A DNA stretch of 24,429 nucleotides from Euryarchaeota archaeon UBA126 (GCA_002497025.1 DAMG01000099.1:2503-26931); one strand, 5' to 3'. Positions 1 through 8,314 are shown, counted from the stretch's first letter. Numbers and translations are program-made. Notes: generated from the sequence alone by a model not told the origin.

Positions 1-1032
1 TACTTCTTCGATATGAGGTAATTTCGGTATTTTAGGTATTTTTGGTGGGGGTGGTATGGCGGGAACGATTGGTTCCGGTGTGTTACCATCGAATACGGCA
101 TCCATTGGATCTACCGGCCTAGCTGATACTGGTGGGGGAACTGGTAATCCTGCTGGTGTGGAAGGTACTGCGATTGGCGTAGGCGGTACGGGTTCTGGCT
201 CAGCAACTATTTCTTCCTGAATTTCGGGTTCTACTTCATCTTCTACCGACGACTCAGTGTCTACAATTCGAGAAACTAATTCTGCTTTGGTTCCAGAGGT
301 CGCTAGACCTTTTTTCGAGGCTATTTCGACCAGTTCCACCTTCTTTAGACTGAGTAATTTTTCCTCCTCACTAATCTCCTGAATTTCTTCTTCCAATTGT
401 GGAGTTGTCTCTTTTTCCGCTATCTGTTCGTCTTGATGCTCAGCTTCTGAGATTTGCTCACTATCCAAAAACTCACCATTGTCTTCCGATTTTTCAGTAG
501 CCGAAACAATCGGTGGAGTCTCTGGTGCGGCTGCAATTGGTTGTATCAATTCTACTTGCTTAGGCTGAACATCTTCTAGCGGTTCTAATTCGGTTTCGGG
601 AATCTCAAATTTTGTTACGAATTTTGGAGCGTCTGAAGATGTCAATTGGTAATCTTCTTCCTCATCTTCATCAACGGGATCTGGATGGTCGACGGTCATT
701 GCAAAAGTTGGGTTATCACTGAGTTTTATTCCATCATCATCGCCATATTGTTCGACATCTATTGTGACGTCATCCATGGTGAAGGTGCCCTTTGACCAGT
801 CGATTACTTGGTCCTCTTCATCTTCCTCAACATCAGCGAGTAGTTCATCGAATAAACTTCCGGCTTCCTTCTCGTCAATCGATGCGACTTGTTCAAAGCC
901 GGCCTTACCTAATTGGTACATACATTGGGAGCATTCCAAAGCATCTTCGGGATTTTTTGTTTGACAAAGGGGGCATTCTATGGTTAGACCGGCTTCTTTC
1001 TTTCGCCAGCCTTTGAACTTGTCAAATACCAT
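1..1032 (-). CDS. Zinc-ribbon / SAP-domain acidic protein (partial, C-terminus off the left edge)
   Basis: I read 344 codons with no stop before the window edge. Residues 20-37 form a four-cysteine zinc ribbon (CPLC, ten residues, CSQC). A long, very acidic, probably disordered stretch follows (about 60-225, many D/E runs). A SAP-like helix-turn-helix lies at about 226-258 (LSLKKVELVEIASKKGL, then SGTKAELVSRIV). The last part is proline-rich (PPPP, KIPKIPK). SAP domains usually bind DNA or RNA, so a nucleic-acid-associated scaffold is plausible, but no function can be assigned. The start is the ATG at 1032, preceded by a GGTGA ribosome-binding site. No membrane segment is visible in the part present. 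The gene diverges from the helicase gene at 1130. Confidence 0.8.
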   Translation of the reverse strand, partial: MVFDKFKGWRKKEAGLTIECPLCQTKNPEDALECSQCMYQLGKAGFEQVASIDEKEAGSLFDELLADVEEDEEDQVIDWSKGTFTMDDVTIDVEQYGDDDGIKLSDNPTFAMTVDHPDPVDEDEEEDYQLTSSDAPKFVTKFEIPETELEPLEDVQPKQVELIQPIAAAPETPPIVSATEKSEDNGEFLDSEQISEAEHQDEQIAEKETTPQLEEEIQEISEEEKLLSLKKVELVEIASKKGLATSGTKAELVSRIVDTESSVEDEVEPEIQEEIVAEPEPVPPTPIAVPSTPAGLPVPPPVSARPVDPMDAVFDGNTPEPIVPAIPPPPKIPKIPKLPHIEEV

Positions 1033-1070
1033 CTCAAGTCACCAAAGATGAGCCCTTTCGGCCGCGTTCT

Positions 1071-1080
1071 GCGTATAACC
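1071..1080. promoter_or_regulatory. TATA-like element shared by divergent genes
   Basis: GCGTATAACC contains GTATAAC, which reads GTTATAC on the other strand, so it can act as a TATA box both ways. It lies about 25 bp before a likely plus-strand start site near 1100 (helicase) and about 25 bp before a likely minus-strand start near 1049 (zinc-ribbon gene, short leader holding GGTGA). Inferred from spacing only. Confidence 0.35.
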
Positions 1081-1129
1081 CTCACGTCCTGTTGTAAACT
1101 ACATCCTTCAGCGATTAGGATTCCAGTGT

Positions 1130-3091
1130 TTGCGAAATCTGATGTGTCGCCACTGTTGCAGTGGTGATATGGAATCTGGCGGCGAGCTCCCTGCGAGGTT
1201 CACTCGTAGCCAGGATCATCATGAGGCATATCTGCCATTAATTCAATGGGAATTGGACGATGAATTGGATGCAACCGATGAAAGATTGCGTAATTGGTCG
1301 CGCGCGAAGTTAGCCGCTCACGGATTGGCTCTATTCGATTTGAGGGCTCGACCGGATGGATGGCTATTCGGGCAGAGGATTGTCAAACTAGAGTTAGATG
1401 GACGGGCAGATATGGGTCAACACCGATTTCGTCAGGGAGACATAGTCATGTTGAGTCGAGGTGACCCAATCGGTGAGAAAACGATTGAGGCGATAGTATC
1501 GGATCGTTCGCGGAATCGTATTCGAATAGTCTTGCCAGAATTACCGAGTGGAATTCGTAGTGGATATTGGAGGATAGATCGAGCCGCCAATAAGGTAGCC
1601 TTCGATCGAATGCGGGATGCACTGAATTCTATTTTCGAAGAGGAGGGGGGTGCACCACTTAGAGACCTACTTCTGGGATTAGTTCACGATCCAGTGGGAA
1701 CTGCAGGTCTAGGTCCAGAATTAGGCGGAGCAAATCGAAGGCCTGCTAGCAGACCTGAAGGACTTAACGAATCACAAAAAGTGGCCTGCGAAGCCGCAAT
1801 ATCCCAGCGATTGACCTTAATTCAAGGTCCCCCTGGTACCGGAAAAACCCACACCGCAGTACGAATTCTACAATCTTGGTCAAGTCAAAACGTAGGGACC
1901 ATTCTAGCCGTCGCTGACTCAAATGTAGCTGTAGACAATCTGCTCGAGGGGCTCCTTGGTCTAGGTGTAAGTGCGGTTAGACTCGGTCAGCCGGTCAAGG
2001 TTAGGGAATCATTGCGAGAAGCTACCGTCGATGCTCAGATGGAAAGTCATCCACTTCGTCGTGACCTTGAGGAGCATTTGGAATTGAATGAAAAATTAGC
2101 ACGACGTATTCCAGGGATGAAAGGCAAAGAGAAAGGCTTGGCTCACCGAGATTTGAATCGTGGTTGGAAAGAGGTTAGACGTATCGAGCGACAAATGCGC
2201 GATGATATTTTGGATCGAGCTCAAGTCCTCTGTTGCACTTGTATCGGCGTAGGACACCAACTATTGGATGGTAGGAAATTTACTCGTGTTTTGCTCGATG
2301 AGGCAACTCAAGCAACAGAGCCCGCTAGCCTTGTGCCTCTTGTTCGAGGGGCAAGACAAATCGTCTTGGTTGGGGACCATCGGCAACTACCTCCAACAGT
2401 AATTAGCCGTAGGGCAGAAAACGGAGGTCTACGGCGTTCTTTATTCGAAAGACTAGTCGCTATGGGAATCGAACCAATGCTACTTGATACACAATATAGA
2501 ATGCATCCTGCAATCTCTGATTTCCCTAACCGTATCTTCTATGAAGGACGGTTAGTCGATGGCATCACGGCAGCCGATAGGCCTAATCCTGCAGGGCTAC
2601 TTTGGAATGATTGGGAAGTTCCAATGGCATTTCTGCCAGTCAATGGAGATGAGTTACTATCACCTGATGGGGCTTCGAAAGAAAATCCTGCAGAGGCTGG
2701 TTGGGTTGCAAAAATACTCGAAAATCTATTACAAGCAGGAGATTTAGAAGAGACTGATATTGGAATCATTACACCTTATGCTGGTCAAGTTAGAGCGATT
2801 CGTGATGCCCTACCAGAACGAAATGATTCAGTTGAAGTTCACACCGTTGATGGTTATCAGGGCAGGGAAAAGGAAGTCATCATCTTCTCCTGCGTACGCT
2901 CAAATTCGGATGGAATTGTTGGATTCCTCTCAGATGCAAGACGTCTGAACGTCGCTTTAACAAGAGCAAAACGTGGATTAATAGTAATTGGAGACCCGGA
3001 TACACTTCGAAATGACGAGACTTGGGCTTCATGGTTGGATTACATACGTAGTCGTAACCTTGAGGCGTGGCACATTCTCGGCATGGGTTGA
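1130..3091 (+). CDS. Superfamily 1 helicase, UPF1/IGHMBP2/Dna2-like
   Basis: A 653-residue ATP-dependent nucleic-acid helicase/translocase with the full SF1B motif set: Walker A GPPGTGKT at about 233-240, motif Ia (ADSNVAVDNL), motif II DEAT at about 390-393, motif III GDHRQLPP, motif IV QYRMHP, motif V (VDGYQGREKEV) and motif VI (LNVALTRAKR). The N-terminal region (about 40-140) resembles the beta-barrel 1B domain of IGHMBP2-type helicases. Family members unwind RNA or DNA 5'-3'; the substrate here is unknown. The TTG at 1130 has AGGAT eight bases upstream, but ATG 1142 or ATG 1169 (after GGTGAT) are possible starts. It heads a tight plus-strand cluster; the next gene begins 8 bp after its stop. 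Confidence 0.9.
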   Translation: MRNLMCRHCCSGDMESGGELPARFTRSQDHHEAYLPLIQWELDDELDATDERLRNWSRAKLAAHGLALFDLRARPDGWLFGQRIVKLELDGRADMGQHRFRQGDIVMLSRGDPIGEKTIEAIVSDRSRNRIRIVLPELPSGIRSGYWRIDRAANKVAFDRMRDALNSIFEEEGGAPLRDLLLGLVHDPVGTAGLGPELGGANRRPASRPEGLNESQKVACEAAISQRLTLIQGPPGTGKTHTAVRILQSWSSQNVGTILAVADSNVAVDNLLEGLLGLGVSAVRLGQPVKVRESLREATVDAQMESHPLRRDLEEHLELNEKLARRIPGMKGKEKGLAHRDLNRGWKEVRRIERQMRDDILDRAQVLCCTCIGVGHQLLDGRKFTRVLLDEATQATEPASLVPLVRGARQIVLVGDHRQLPPTVISRRAENGGLRRSLFERLVAMGIEPMLLDTQYRMHPAISDFPNRIFYEGRLVDGITAADRPNPAGLLWNDWEVPMAFLPVNGDELLSPDGASKENPAEAGWVAKILENLLQAGDLEETDIGIITPYAGQVRAIRDALPERNDSVEVHTVDGYQGREKEVIIFSCVRSNSDGIVGFLSDARRLNVALTRAKRGLIVIGDPDTLRNDETWASWLDYIRSRNLEAWHILGMG

Positions 3092-3099
3092 GGATTAGC

Positions 3100-3675
3100 A
3101 TGGGTGACCACGATTCGCCAATCTCCCTACAAGGGGGAGGGACGCTTGCAAAGCAAATCGTAACGGCTGAGGAAGGTGGTCATTGGCCTGTTCCTGAAGG
3201 CACTATTCTAGCCTCTGGGGTCCGTAGAATCGCTGCACTATCAGTCGATATTGTAATTGTCACAACCATATTGATGGTGGCTACCAGAGGGCGAATTATT
3301 GATGCATGGAATCTAACTATCTGGGGTTCGTCCAACTTTGATTATTCGCTAGCAATGGCGTCATTAATTCTCGTTGCACATTGGTTATACTGGCGATGGA
3401 CTGGACTTAGGTATTCTCGCTCATTAGGGCAGAGAATGTTCGGTATTGCTGTACTTGCCGAAGACGGTTCAGCGATGACTAGCCAAATGTGGGATCAACG
3501 CGCGAGGAGGAAGTTGATTTTTCTTATTCCAATACTAAACATAATTCAAGGAATTAGGGAATTAGCGCGGATTTCTCAAAGGCACACTCACCAATCGAAT
3601 ATTGACTTACATGTCGGCTCTATAGTCGCACATGCAGATTCTTTGCCTCCCGCAAATCGGAAACACATCAAGTGA
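3100..3675 (+). CDS. RDD-family integral membrane protein
   Basis: A membrane protein of 191 residues. After a hydrophilic N-terminus come three hydrophobic segments (around SVDIVIVTTILMVA, LAMASLILVAHWLYW and KLIFLIPILNII), with the RDD pattern: an R-x-x-A-x-x-x-D motif (RRIAALSVDIV) at the start of the first and a GQRMFGIAVL stretch after the second. RDD proteins are poorly characterised; some are linked to ion or solute transport. The ATG at 3100 is chosen over a GTG at 3067 because GAGGAT sits at good spacing before it and the longer form would overlap the helicase. It lies between a helicase and translation-linked genes, which gives no clear hint of its job. Confidence 0.8.
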   Translation: MGDHDSPISLQGGGTLAKQIVTAEEGGHWPVPEGTILASGVRRIAALSVDIVIVTTILMVATRGRIIDAWNLTIWGSSNFDYSLAMASLILVAHWLYWRWTGLRYSRSLGQRMFGIAVLAEDGSAMTSQMWDQRARRKLIFLIPILNIIQGIRELARISQRHTHQSNIDLHVGSIVAHADSLPPANRKHIK

Positions 3676-3688
3676 GGAGGGTCAAAGT

Positions 3689-4342
3689 TTGGCTGCAGAT
3701 TCGAAGATAATTACTCCCAAGGCTCAATCGATAGTCGCTTCTGGAGGTTGTGTTGTCTACCCCACCTCAACCCAACCAGCTCTAGGTTGTTTACCAACAA
3801 ACACCGCCTTGGATGGTTTGTATGCAATCAAAAATAGGCCATCTCATATGCCCGTAAGTATTGGTGTGGCCGATTTAGAACAGGCTTCTGATTTGGTTGA
3901 GTTAACTGATGAGATTCCTGATCTATTGGCTTCATTTCCAGAGGGTTCTCTAACTTTACTACTTCCAGCAAAAGAGACTCTTGATAGTCGGCTGGGAGGG
4001 GATAAAATTGCCATACGAGTCGTCGCCCATCCTGTCGCAAAAGCACTACTGCGAGCCACAGGTCCGCTTACAGCAACCTCTGCAAATATTAGCGGTACCG
4101 AACCAGAGTCCAACTGTCCTGATGCTGTTGATATTTTACAAAAAGCTGGTCATGAAGTTGGTTTAGTAGAAGGAAAAACGCCCGGAGGCTCACCCAGTAC
4201 TTTGATAGCATGGTATTCGGTCTGTGATTCATCCGATAACGCGAGCATAGAGGTGCTGAGAGAAGGAATAATTCCGGCTGATGAGGTTTTGTTATGGTGG
4301 AAGAGTCGGATCTCAAACAATGGCGAGACGCCGGGCATGTAG
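3689..4342 (+). CDS. TsaC/Sua5/YrdC-family L-threonylcarbamoyladenylate synthase-like protein
   Basis: The YrdC fold family makes threonylcarbamoyl-AMP from threonine, bicarbonate and ATP for the t6A37 modification of ANN-decoding tRNAs. Seen here are the PTSTQPALGC nucleotide-site region near the N-terminus, the AIKNRP basic motif, TSANISG, and a serine-rich SPSTLIAW near the C-terminus. At about 217 residues it matches a stand-alone YrdC domain without the Sua5 C-terminal domain. The TTG at 3689 is preferred because GGAGGGTC, right after the previous stop, is correctly spaced; an upstream ATG at 3632 would overlap the RDD gene by 44 bp. The 3' end overlaps the next gene by 49 bp. The PTST in place of the common PTET could mean a YciO-like paralogue. 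Confidence 0.82.
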   Translation: MAADSKIITPKAQSIVASGGCVVYPTSTQPALGCLPTNTALDGLYAIKNRPSHMPVSIGVADLEQASDLVELTDEIPDLLASFPEGSLTLLLPAKETLDSRLGGDKIAIRVVAHPVAKALLRATGPLTATSANISGTEPESNCPDAVDILQKAGHEVGLVEGKTPGGSPSTLIAWYSVCDSSDNASIEVLREGIIPADEVLLWWKSRISNNGETPGM

Positions 4343-5307
4343 CTCGACGAACCCTTGAAGGAATCAAAGGAGAGATTGTCGCAGGTAAGGCTTGGGACGA
4401 GGTTATTGACTCAGCAGAGCGGTTCATCCGCAGGCACGGTGGAACGCCTGCGTTTCCTGTTACTATTTCTGTAAATGACATTGCCGCCCACTACACAAGT
4501 GACCATCGACTTACTACCCCTAAGGGTTGGGAGGATGAGATGGTTTTTCAGAAAGGTGACCTGGTGAAACTCGATGTTGGAGTCCATGTTGCCGGAGCAA
4601 TTGCGGATAATGCCATGACGATTGAAGTTGGCAATGGCGGCAAACATACAGAGCAAATTAAGGCCGCACAGGAAGCTAGGGATGCGTCGATTGAGAAAAT
4701 GCATCCAGGAACTCCGTGGCATGAAATCGGTGCCGCTGCAGAACAAGTTCACAAAGACGCAGGCTTCGAGCCTATTCGTAACCTATGTGGACATGAATTG
4801 ACTCGTTGGAACCTACATGCAGGCACTTCCATTCCTGCCCATGCATGTGGTGCTGAAAATCCGGGATTCAAAGGCGAGGTTGAATTAGGTTCGATATACG
4901 CAGTTGAGCCGTTTAACACAACAGGAAAATCAGGAATGGTTGAGAATATCCCTCCTAGTAATTCCAGTAACATCTACAGGGTCACAGGAAACATAACAAT
5001 ACGCAAGGCAATGGCGAAAAATAAACTCAAACCAATCGGTGCGACAATGGCGAGGTACATCGAAGAGCGCTACCATACCCTTCCATTCGCTGAACGATGG
5101 GCATATCCTCTGCTAGAGAAGCCGTTTCCAGGGGAAGAGGAAGACATTCTACGCAAGAAATGGAATGCATTAGTGAAGAAATTAATCTCGATTAGATTCC
5201 TCGAAACATATGCTGCTCTACGCTGCGAAGATCGTGGGCTGGTGGGCCAATACGAGCATACAGTTTGGATTACAGAAGGTGGACCCGAGGTACTTACAGT
5301 CGAATGA
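4294..5307 (+). CDS. map: Methionine aminopeptidase, type II (archaeal MAP2)
   Basis: Removes the initiator methionine from nascent proteins in the cytoplasm. The 337-residue protein carries the five metal ligands of the pita-bread fold: D94 (KLDVGVHV), D105 (ADNAMT), H167 (GHELTRW), E205 (AVEPF) and E321 (QYEHTV), plus H66 as the probable substrate-binding histidine. The insertion before the last ligand (about 235-310) identifies the archaeal/eukaryotic type II class. The ATG at 4294 lies inside the end of the TsaC-like gene in another frame, with GAGGT upstream, suggesting translational coupling. Together with TsaC this gives the cluster a translation/maturation flavour. Confidence 0.95.
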   Translation: MVEESDLKQWRDAGHVARRTLEGIKGEIVAGKAWDEVIDSAERFIRRHGGTPAFPVTISVNDIAAHYTSDHRLTTPKGWEDEMVFQKGDLVKLDVGVHVAGAIADNAMTIEVGNGGKHTEQIKAAQEARDASIEKMHPGTPWHEIGAAAEQVHKDAGFEPIRNLCGHELTRWNLHAGTSIPAHACGAENPGFKGEVELGSIYAVEPFNTTGKSGMVENIPPSNSSNIYRVTGNITIRKAMAKNKLKPIGATMARYIEERYHTLPFAERWAYPLLEKPFPGEEEDILRKKWNALVKKLISIRFLETYAALRCEDRGLVGQYEHTVWITEGGPEVLTVE

Positions 5308-5548
5308 AATTGTTAATTCTTGACGATTATGCAAACAAATCAAATGTATTGATGAAATCAATAAACTCCGCCTCAGTATAGCGTTATTGGGGCATAGAGG
5401 CCTATTTCGCACAACGATTATCTATCGTCTGCTGCAAAGTCTTGCCGTACGGGGCCGTTGAGGTTCTCGCTGAGTGCATCCCATCCCCTCGCTTGTGTCT
5501 CTCGCCCTGTACACCTATTCGGGGTACGCGAAGGCTTTCTCCAATGAT
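5308..5548. other. Convergent intergenic gap with possible small structured element
   Basis: About 240 bp between the convergent MAP2 and EamA genes with no convincing ORF. It has two parts. An AT-rich part at 5308-5400 holds a small inverted repeat (TTGAT, three bases, ATCAA at 5349-5361); read on the minus strand this is followed by T-rich sequence and could help end the EamA transcript. A GC-richer block at about 5441-5535 is bounded by complementary CGTAC (5446-5450) and GTACG (5524-5528). A short hairpin CGAT-TATCT-ATCG sits at 5415-5427. No tRNA, box C/D or H/ACA signature could be confirmed by eye. Confidence 0.35.
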
Positions 5549-6481
5549 TTAGGATTCTAAATTCTCAAGTGAGGGTGTTGATTGCTCAGTAGCTCCAAAC
5601 AGTGTAACTGCTATGATCGCGGCGAAGATTAGTACCATTCCTGTAGATTGTTGTAAGGATGGAGATTCATTGAGTATGATCACACCCCAAATGATGGTCA
5701 GTACCGGTTGCAATAGCACTGCGAAAGAGGTATGGGCGGCCGGGAGTCTAGGGAGAGCGTAGGTAATAGCAATCCAACCGATTACTTGGCAAAATATTGC
5801 TAGAAATAACAACCAACCATGACTCGGCCAAGTAATGGAATGATCGATTGCTTCAATTCCTAGGGAGGCTGGAGGTATAGTGCCTAGAATTAGAATCCCA
5901 AGGGCTGCTCCAGCGGTGGCGTCGAATTGTGCATTTACTGCTGGCGCTGCAATCCTATTCGATTGTCGATAAGCAATTAAGAAGGAGGAGTAAAACACTG
6001 CTGCTACCATTCCTCCGATTACGCCCTTTACCGGATCATCGCCAAAGGGATTGTCATCCCAGATTCCAGAAATAAGTAATAATCCGAGCATTACCATTGG
6101 TAATGAAAGAAGAATGAAGCGATTTGGGCGTTCACCAAATAGCCACCAACTCGCCAATGTGACGATAATTACCTGAGAATTACCAATCATTGTTGCAATT
6201 CCGCTACCAATATAATCGATAGCAGTATGATAACCTGCGAAATCGATTGCTAATAGAATACCAGCGCCAAACGCAAGCCATCGAGAATTTTTATCTCTAG
6301 CGTCTTCCTTTTTGGATAACAATACCAATACTCCCAAAATAGGAAGAGCGTAGAACATTCGATAGAATGCACCGGTTAATGCTGTCGTATCAGAGCGAAT
6401 ATACAGAAGAGGGGCGAATGAAATCGCCGTCGCGCCTGCGAGTGCGATAATCATAGTGCGACGGTCTTCCACCGTCGACAT
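5549..6481 (-). CDS. EamA/DMT-superfamily permease
   Basis: A polytopic inner-membrane protein of 310 residues with about ten hydrophobic segments arranged as two EamA repeats (about 10-140 and 155-295). The second ends in the usual motif region (LLQPVLTIIWGVIILNESPS), where the conserved glutamate after the ninth helix is kept; the first repeat has the matching FGERP. Drug/metabolite transporters export or import small solutes such as amino acids or metabolites; the substrate cannot be told. The ATG at 6481 has GAGGCGAT just upstream and is 9 bp after the glutaredoxin stop, so it is the last gene of the Rpe-BolA-Grx-EamA cluster. Confidence 0.9.
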   Translation of the reverse strand: MSTVEDRRTMIIALAGATAISFAPLLYIRSDTTALTGAFYRMFYALPILGVLVLLSKKEDARDKNSRWLAFGAGILLAIDFAGYHTAIDYIGSGIATMIGNSQVIIVTLASWWLFGERPNRFILLSLPMVMLGLLLISGIWDDNPFGDDPVKGVIGGMVAAVFYSSFLIAYRQSNRIAAPAVNAQFDATAGAALGILILGTIPPASLGIEAIDHSITWPSHGWLLFLAIFCQVIGWIAITYALPRLPAAHTSFAVLLQPVLTIIWGVIILNESPSLQQSTGMVLIFAAIIAVTLFGATEQSTPSLENLES

Positions 6482-6490
6482 CTAATCGCC

Positions 6491-6823
6491 TCACTCAGAG
6501 GCTGCATCGCCATCGGCAATCATTTGCTGAAGTTCTCCAGATTGAGACATTTCGAGCGCAATATCAGACCCGCCGATGAGTTCTCCGTGAATGTATATTT
6601 GAGGCATTGTTGGAAAGTCTGCCCAGGTACAAATGGATGGGATTGCTCGTGGATCAGCGAGTACATTCACACTTGCGAAAGGTTCGCCGAGTTGATTCAA
6701 TACCGTTGCGGCCCTATTGCTAAATCCGCATTGTGGTTGTTCTGGTGTTCCTTTCATGAAGAGAACTATTCTGTGTTCGTTAACTAGGGCATCAAGTTCA
6801 TCTGGGGTCCAATTAAAACTCAT
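6491..6823 (-). CDS. Monothiol CGFS glutaredoxin (Grx4/GrxD type)
   Basis: A 110-residue single-domain monothiol glutaredoxin. The CGFS active site is at residues 32-35, the glutathione-contact lysine is in FMKGTPEQPQ (K24), and the TMPQIYIHG cis-proline region and GGSD (84-87) are all present. Proteins of this class carry a [2Fe-2S] cluster together with glutathione or a similar thiol and pass it to acceptors, commonly with BolA. The ATG at 6823 is chosen over upstream codons because AGGAGTGA lies just before it; that site overlaps the last codons of the BolA gene, whose stop is 4 bp upstream. The neighbouring BolA gene strongly supports an Fe-S trafficking role. Confidence 0.93.
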   Translation of the reverse strand: MSFNWTPDELDALVNEHRIVLFMKGTPEQPQCGFSNRAATVLNQLGEPFASVNVLADPRAIPSICTWADFPTMPQIYIHGELIGGSDIALEMSQSGELQQMIADGDAASE

Positions 6824-6827
6824 TGTA

Positions 6828-7154
6828 TCACTCCTGATCAGGTCGGCGGATATGTACTCCAAAGAATTGCATTTCTTTTTCTCCGTGGGGGTCAAAAGAG
6901 GTGTCACCTGAATTCTCTGCCTGTTCTGGCGTCATGCATTTCAAATCCAAGGCGTGCACGGTGTTTTGTGCGATAAATGGCTTGAAGTGGCTAAGAATTG
7001 GGCGTTGTCTCTGTAATGGACGAACTCCTTCGTAACTCTCTGATATCACTCGAACATGGAAGTGGTCGCCACTCCCGTGCAAGTCCTTGGCTTCTACGAT
7101 AGCGTCTGGAACTACTTTCAGAACTTCCTCAACTACCCACTGCTCCGTGACCAT
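6828..7154 (-). CDS. bolA: BolA-family protein
   Basis: About 108 residues with the BolA signature: DHFHVRVISESYEGVRPLQRQRPI, written here in two parts, DHFHVRVISESYEG (about 31-44) then VRPLQRQRPI, followed by the conserved histidine in TVHALDLKCMTPEQ. BolA proteins pair with CGFS glutaredoxins to make [2Fe-2S]-bridged heterodimers that regulate or deliver clusters; the adjacent downstream gene is such a glutaredoxin. The ATG at 7154 is preferred to the TTG one codon earlier because AGGTGAT directly precedes it. The extended C-terminal tail (about 75-108) is longer than in minimal BolA domains. Confidence 0.88.
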   Translation of the reverse strand: MVTEQWVVEEVLKVVPDAIVEAKDLHGSGDHFHVRVISESYEGVRPLQRQRPILSHFKPFIAQNTVHALDLKCMTPEQAENSGDTSFDPHGEKEMQFFGVHIRRPDQE

Positions 7155-7205
7155 CAATCACCTGCTCGGGTCGCTGTGATTTTAATGCTCGCGCGGGCGA
7201 ACCAA

Positions 7206-7937
7206 TCAAAGCCCCATGGCCGTATTGATTTCTGCGAGGTTTTCTGCAATACTGGCTTTGTCATTAATGAGACCGCTTCCGACTACTGCCACATCGATTC
7301 CCCAATCTGAAACCATGGCGGAGTTATGATGCTTGATACCCCCATCAATCATCAATTTTGTTACCCTTCCACCATCACTTATCTGTCGATCAATGGCTGC
7401 ACGGAATTCTCTTACCTTGTCTTCTACTTCTGGCATGAAGGATTGGCCACCCTTTCCAGGGACTACTGACATCACCAATACTAGGTCTAAATCTGAGAGA
7501 TAGGGAAGAATTGTATTTGTTGGAGTATCTGGATTTAGGACTAATCCTACCTGACAGCCAGCCGCTTGTATAGAGGAGATTAGTGCAGCCGGGTTGTCGA
7601 TAGCCTCGATGTGAGCGATTACTAGGTCTACACCTGCATCGACATACTGCATCCATGTTTGTTCGGCGTTTGTTATCATTAAGTGACAATCGATGAAGAC
7701 ATTCGGACCAACCCTATCTCGAATTGAGCGAATGAGTGCAGGTCCGAAAGTGATTGTCTTGTTGACTACCCAATTACCGTCCATTACGTCCATGTGAATC
7801 CAATTTATTCCAGCATCCACTGCCTCTTCCAGTGTGTCGCCGAGACGGGAGAAATCGGCTGTCAGAATGCTTGGAGTGATTTCGATGATACTCCCCTCAA
7901 TCTTCGCGAGTGGAAGGGGGTTCTCAAGAGTTATCAC
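7206..7937 (-). CDS. rpe: Ribulose-phosphate 3-epimerase
   Basis: TIM-barrel enzyme interconverting ribulose-5-phosphate and xylulose-5-phosphate in the non-oxidative pentose phosphate pathway. The 243 residues show the expected order: TPSILTADFSRLG, metal ligands H48 and D50 in HMDVMDG, H85 in IDCHLMI, the flexible loop VMSVVPGKGGQSF (155-167), D198 in MIDGGI, and the phosphate site VVGSGL. The usual HFVPN after MDG reads NWVVN here. The GTG at 7937 has no ribosome-binding site, but a TATA-like element is centred about 25 bp upstream, so the mRNA is probably leaderless. First gene of the minus-strand cluster that also holds BolA, Grx and EamA genes. Confidence 0.93.
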   Translation of the reverse strand: MITLENPLPLAKIEGSIIEITPSILTADFSRLGDTLEEAVDAGINWIHMDVMDGNWVVNKTITFGPALIRSIRDRVGPNVFIDCHLMITNAEQTWMQYVDAGVDLVIAHIEAIDNPAALISSIQAAGCQVGLVLNPDTPTNTILPYLSDLDLVLVMSVVPGKGGQSFMPEVEDKVREFRAAIDRQISDGGRVTKLMIDGGIKHHNSAMVSDWGIDVAVVGSGLINDKASIAENLAEINTAMGL

Positions 7938-7956
7938 TCAAACTAAGACACTAGCA

Positions 7957-7966
7957 TTGATAAAAC
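7957..7966. promoter_or_regulatory. Shared TATA-like element for rpe (minus) and trx (plus)
   Basis: TTGATAAAAC on plus is GTTTTATCAA on minus. Its centre is about 25 bp from the rpe GTG (leaderless transcript predicted) and about 36 bp from the thioredoxin ATG (leader of roughly 11 nt). The 59-bp gap between the two genes offers no other good TATA-like sequence. Confidence 0.45.
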
Positions 7967-7996
7967 CGCTATCCTCACGAACTATGGGGCGACATA

Positions 7997-8314
7997 ATGG
8001 GAAGGCTGATTGAGGCAAGCGATGGTGATTTTGACGCAGTAACAGCGAGCGATGAATGGGTCTTAGTTGACTTCTGGGCACCTTGGTGTGGACCGTGTAA
8101 GATGATTGCGCCTGTACTTGAGCAATTATCTGGTGAGCGAGAGATGACAATTGCAAAGGTCAACACAGACATTAACCCTCTATCGGCTGGAAAATTCGGT
8201 ATTCGTGGAATTCCAGCCTTGCTTCTATTCCACAACGGACAATTGGTAGATCAGCAGGCTGGAGCCATGCCAAAACCAATGTTCGACCAATGGCTTGATC
8301 GGCACATGGCATAA
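7997..8314 (+). CDS. trx: Thioredoxin
   Basis: A 105-residue cytoplasmic dithiol/disulfide reductant. The active site WCGPC is at 30-34, in the canonical context VDFWAPWCGPCKMIAPVLE, with the buried aspartate (D25) and cis-proline (P73, RGIPALLLF) in place. The length is typical of a stand-alone thioredoxin and no signal peptide is present. The stop codon directly abuts the stop of the convergent STAND ATPase gene, with no base between them. Divergent from the Rpe-BolA-Grx-EamA cluster. Confidence 0.96.
   Translation: MGRLIEASDGDFDAVTASDEWVLVDFWAPWCGPCKMIAPVLEQLSGEREMTIAKVNTDINPLSAGKFGIRGIPALLLFHNGQLVDQQAGAMPKPMFDQWLDRHMA

Noticed and set aside
1130..1170. Possible zinc-binding motif (CRHCC) at the helicase N-terminus
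   Set aside because: Only one cysteine cluster with no partner pair, and it may be upstream of the true start codon.
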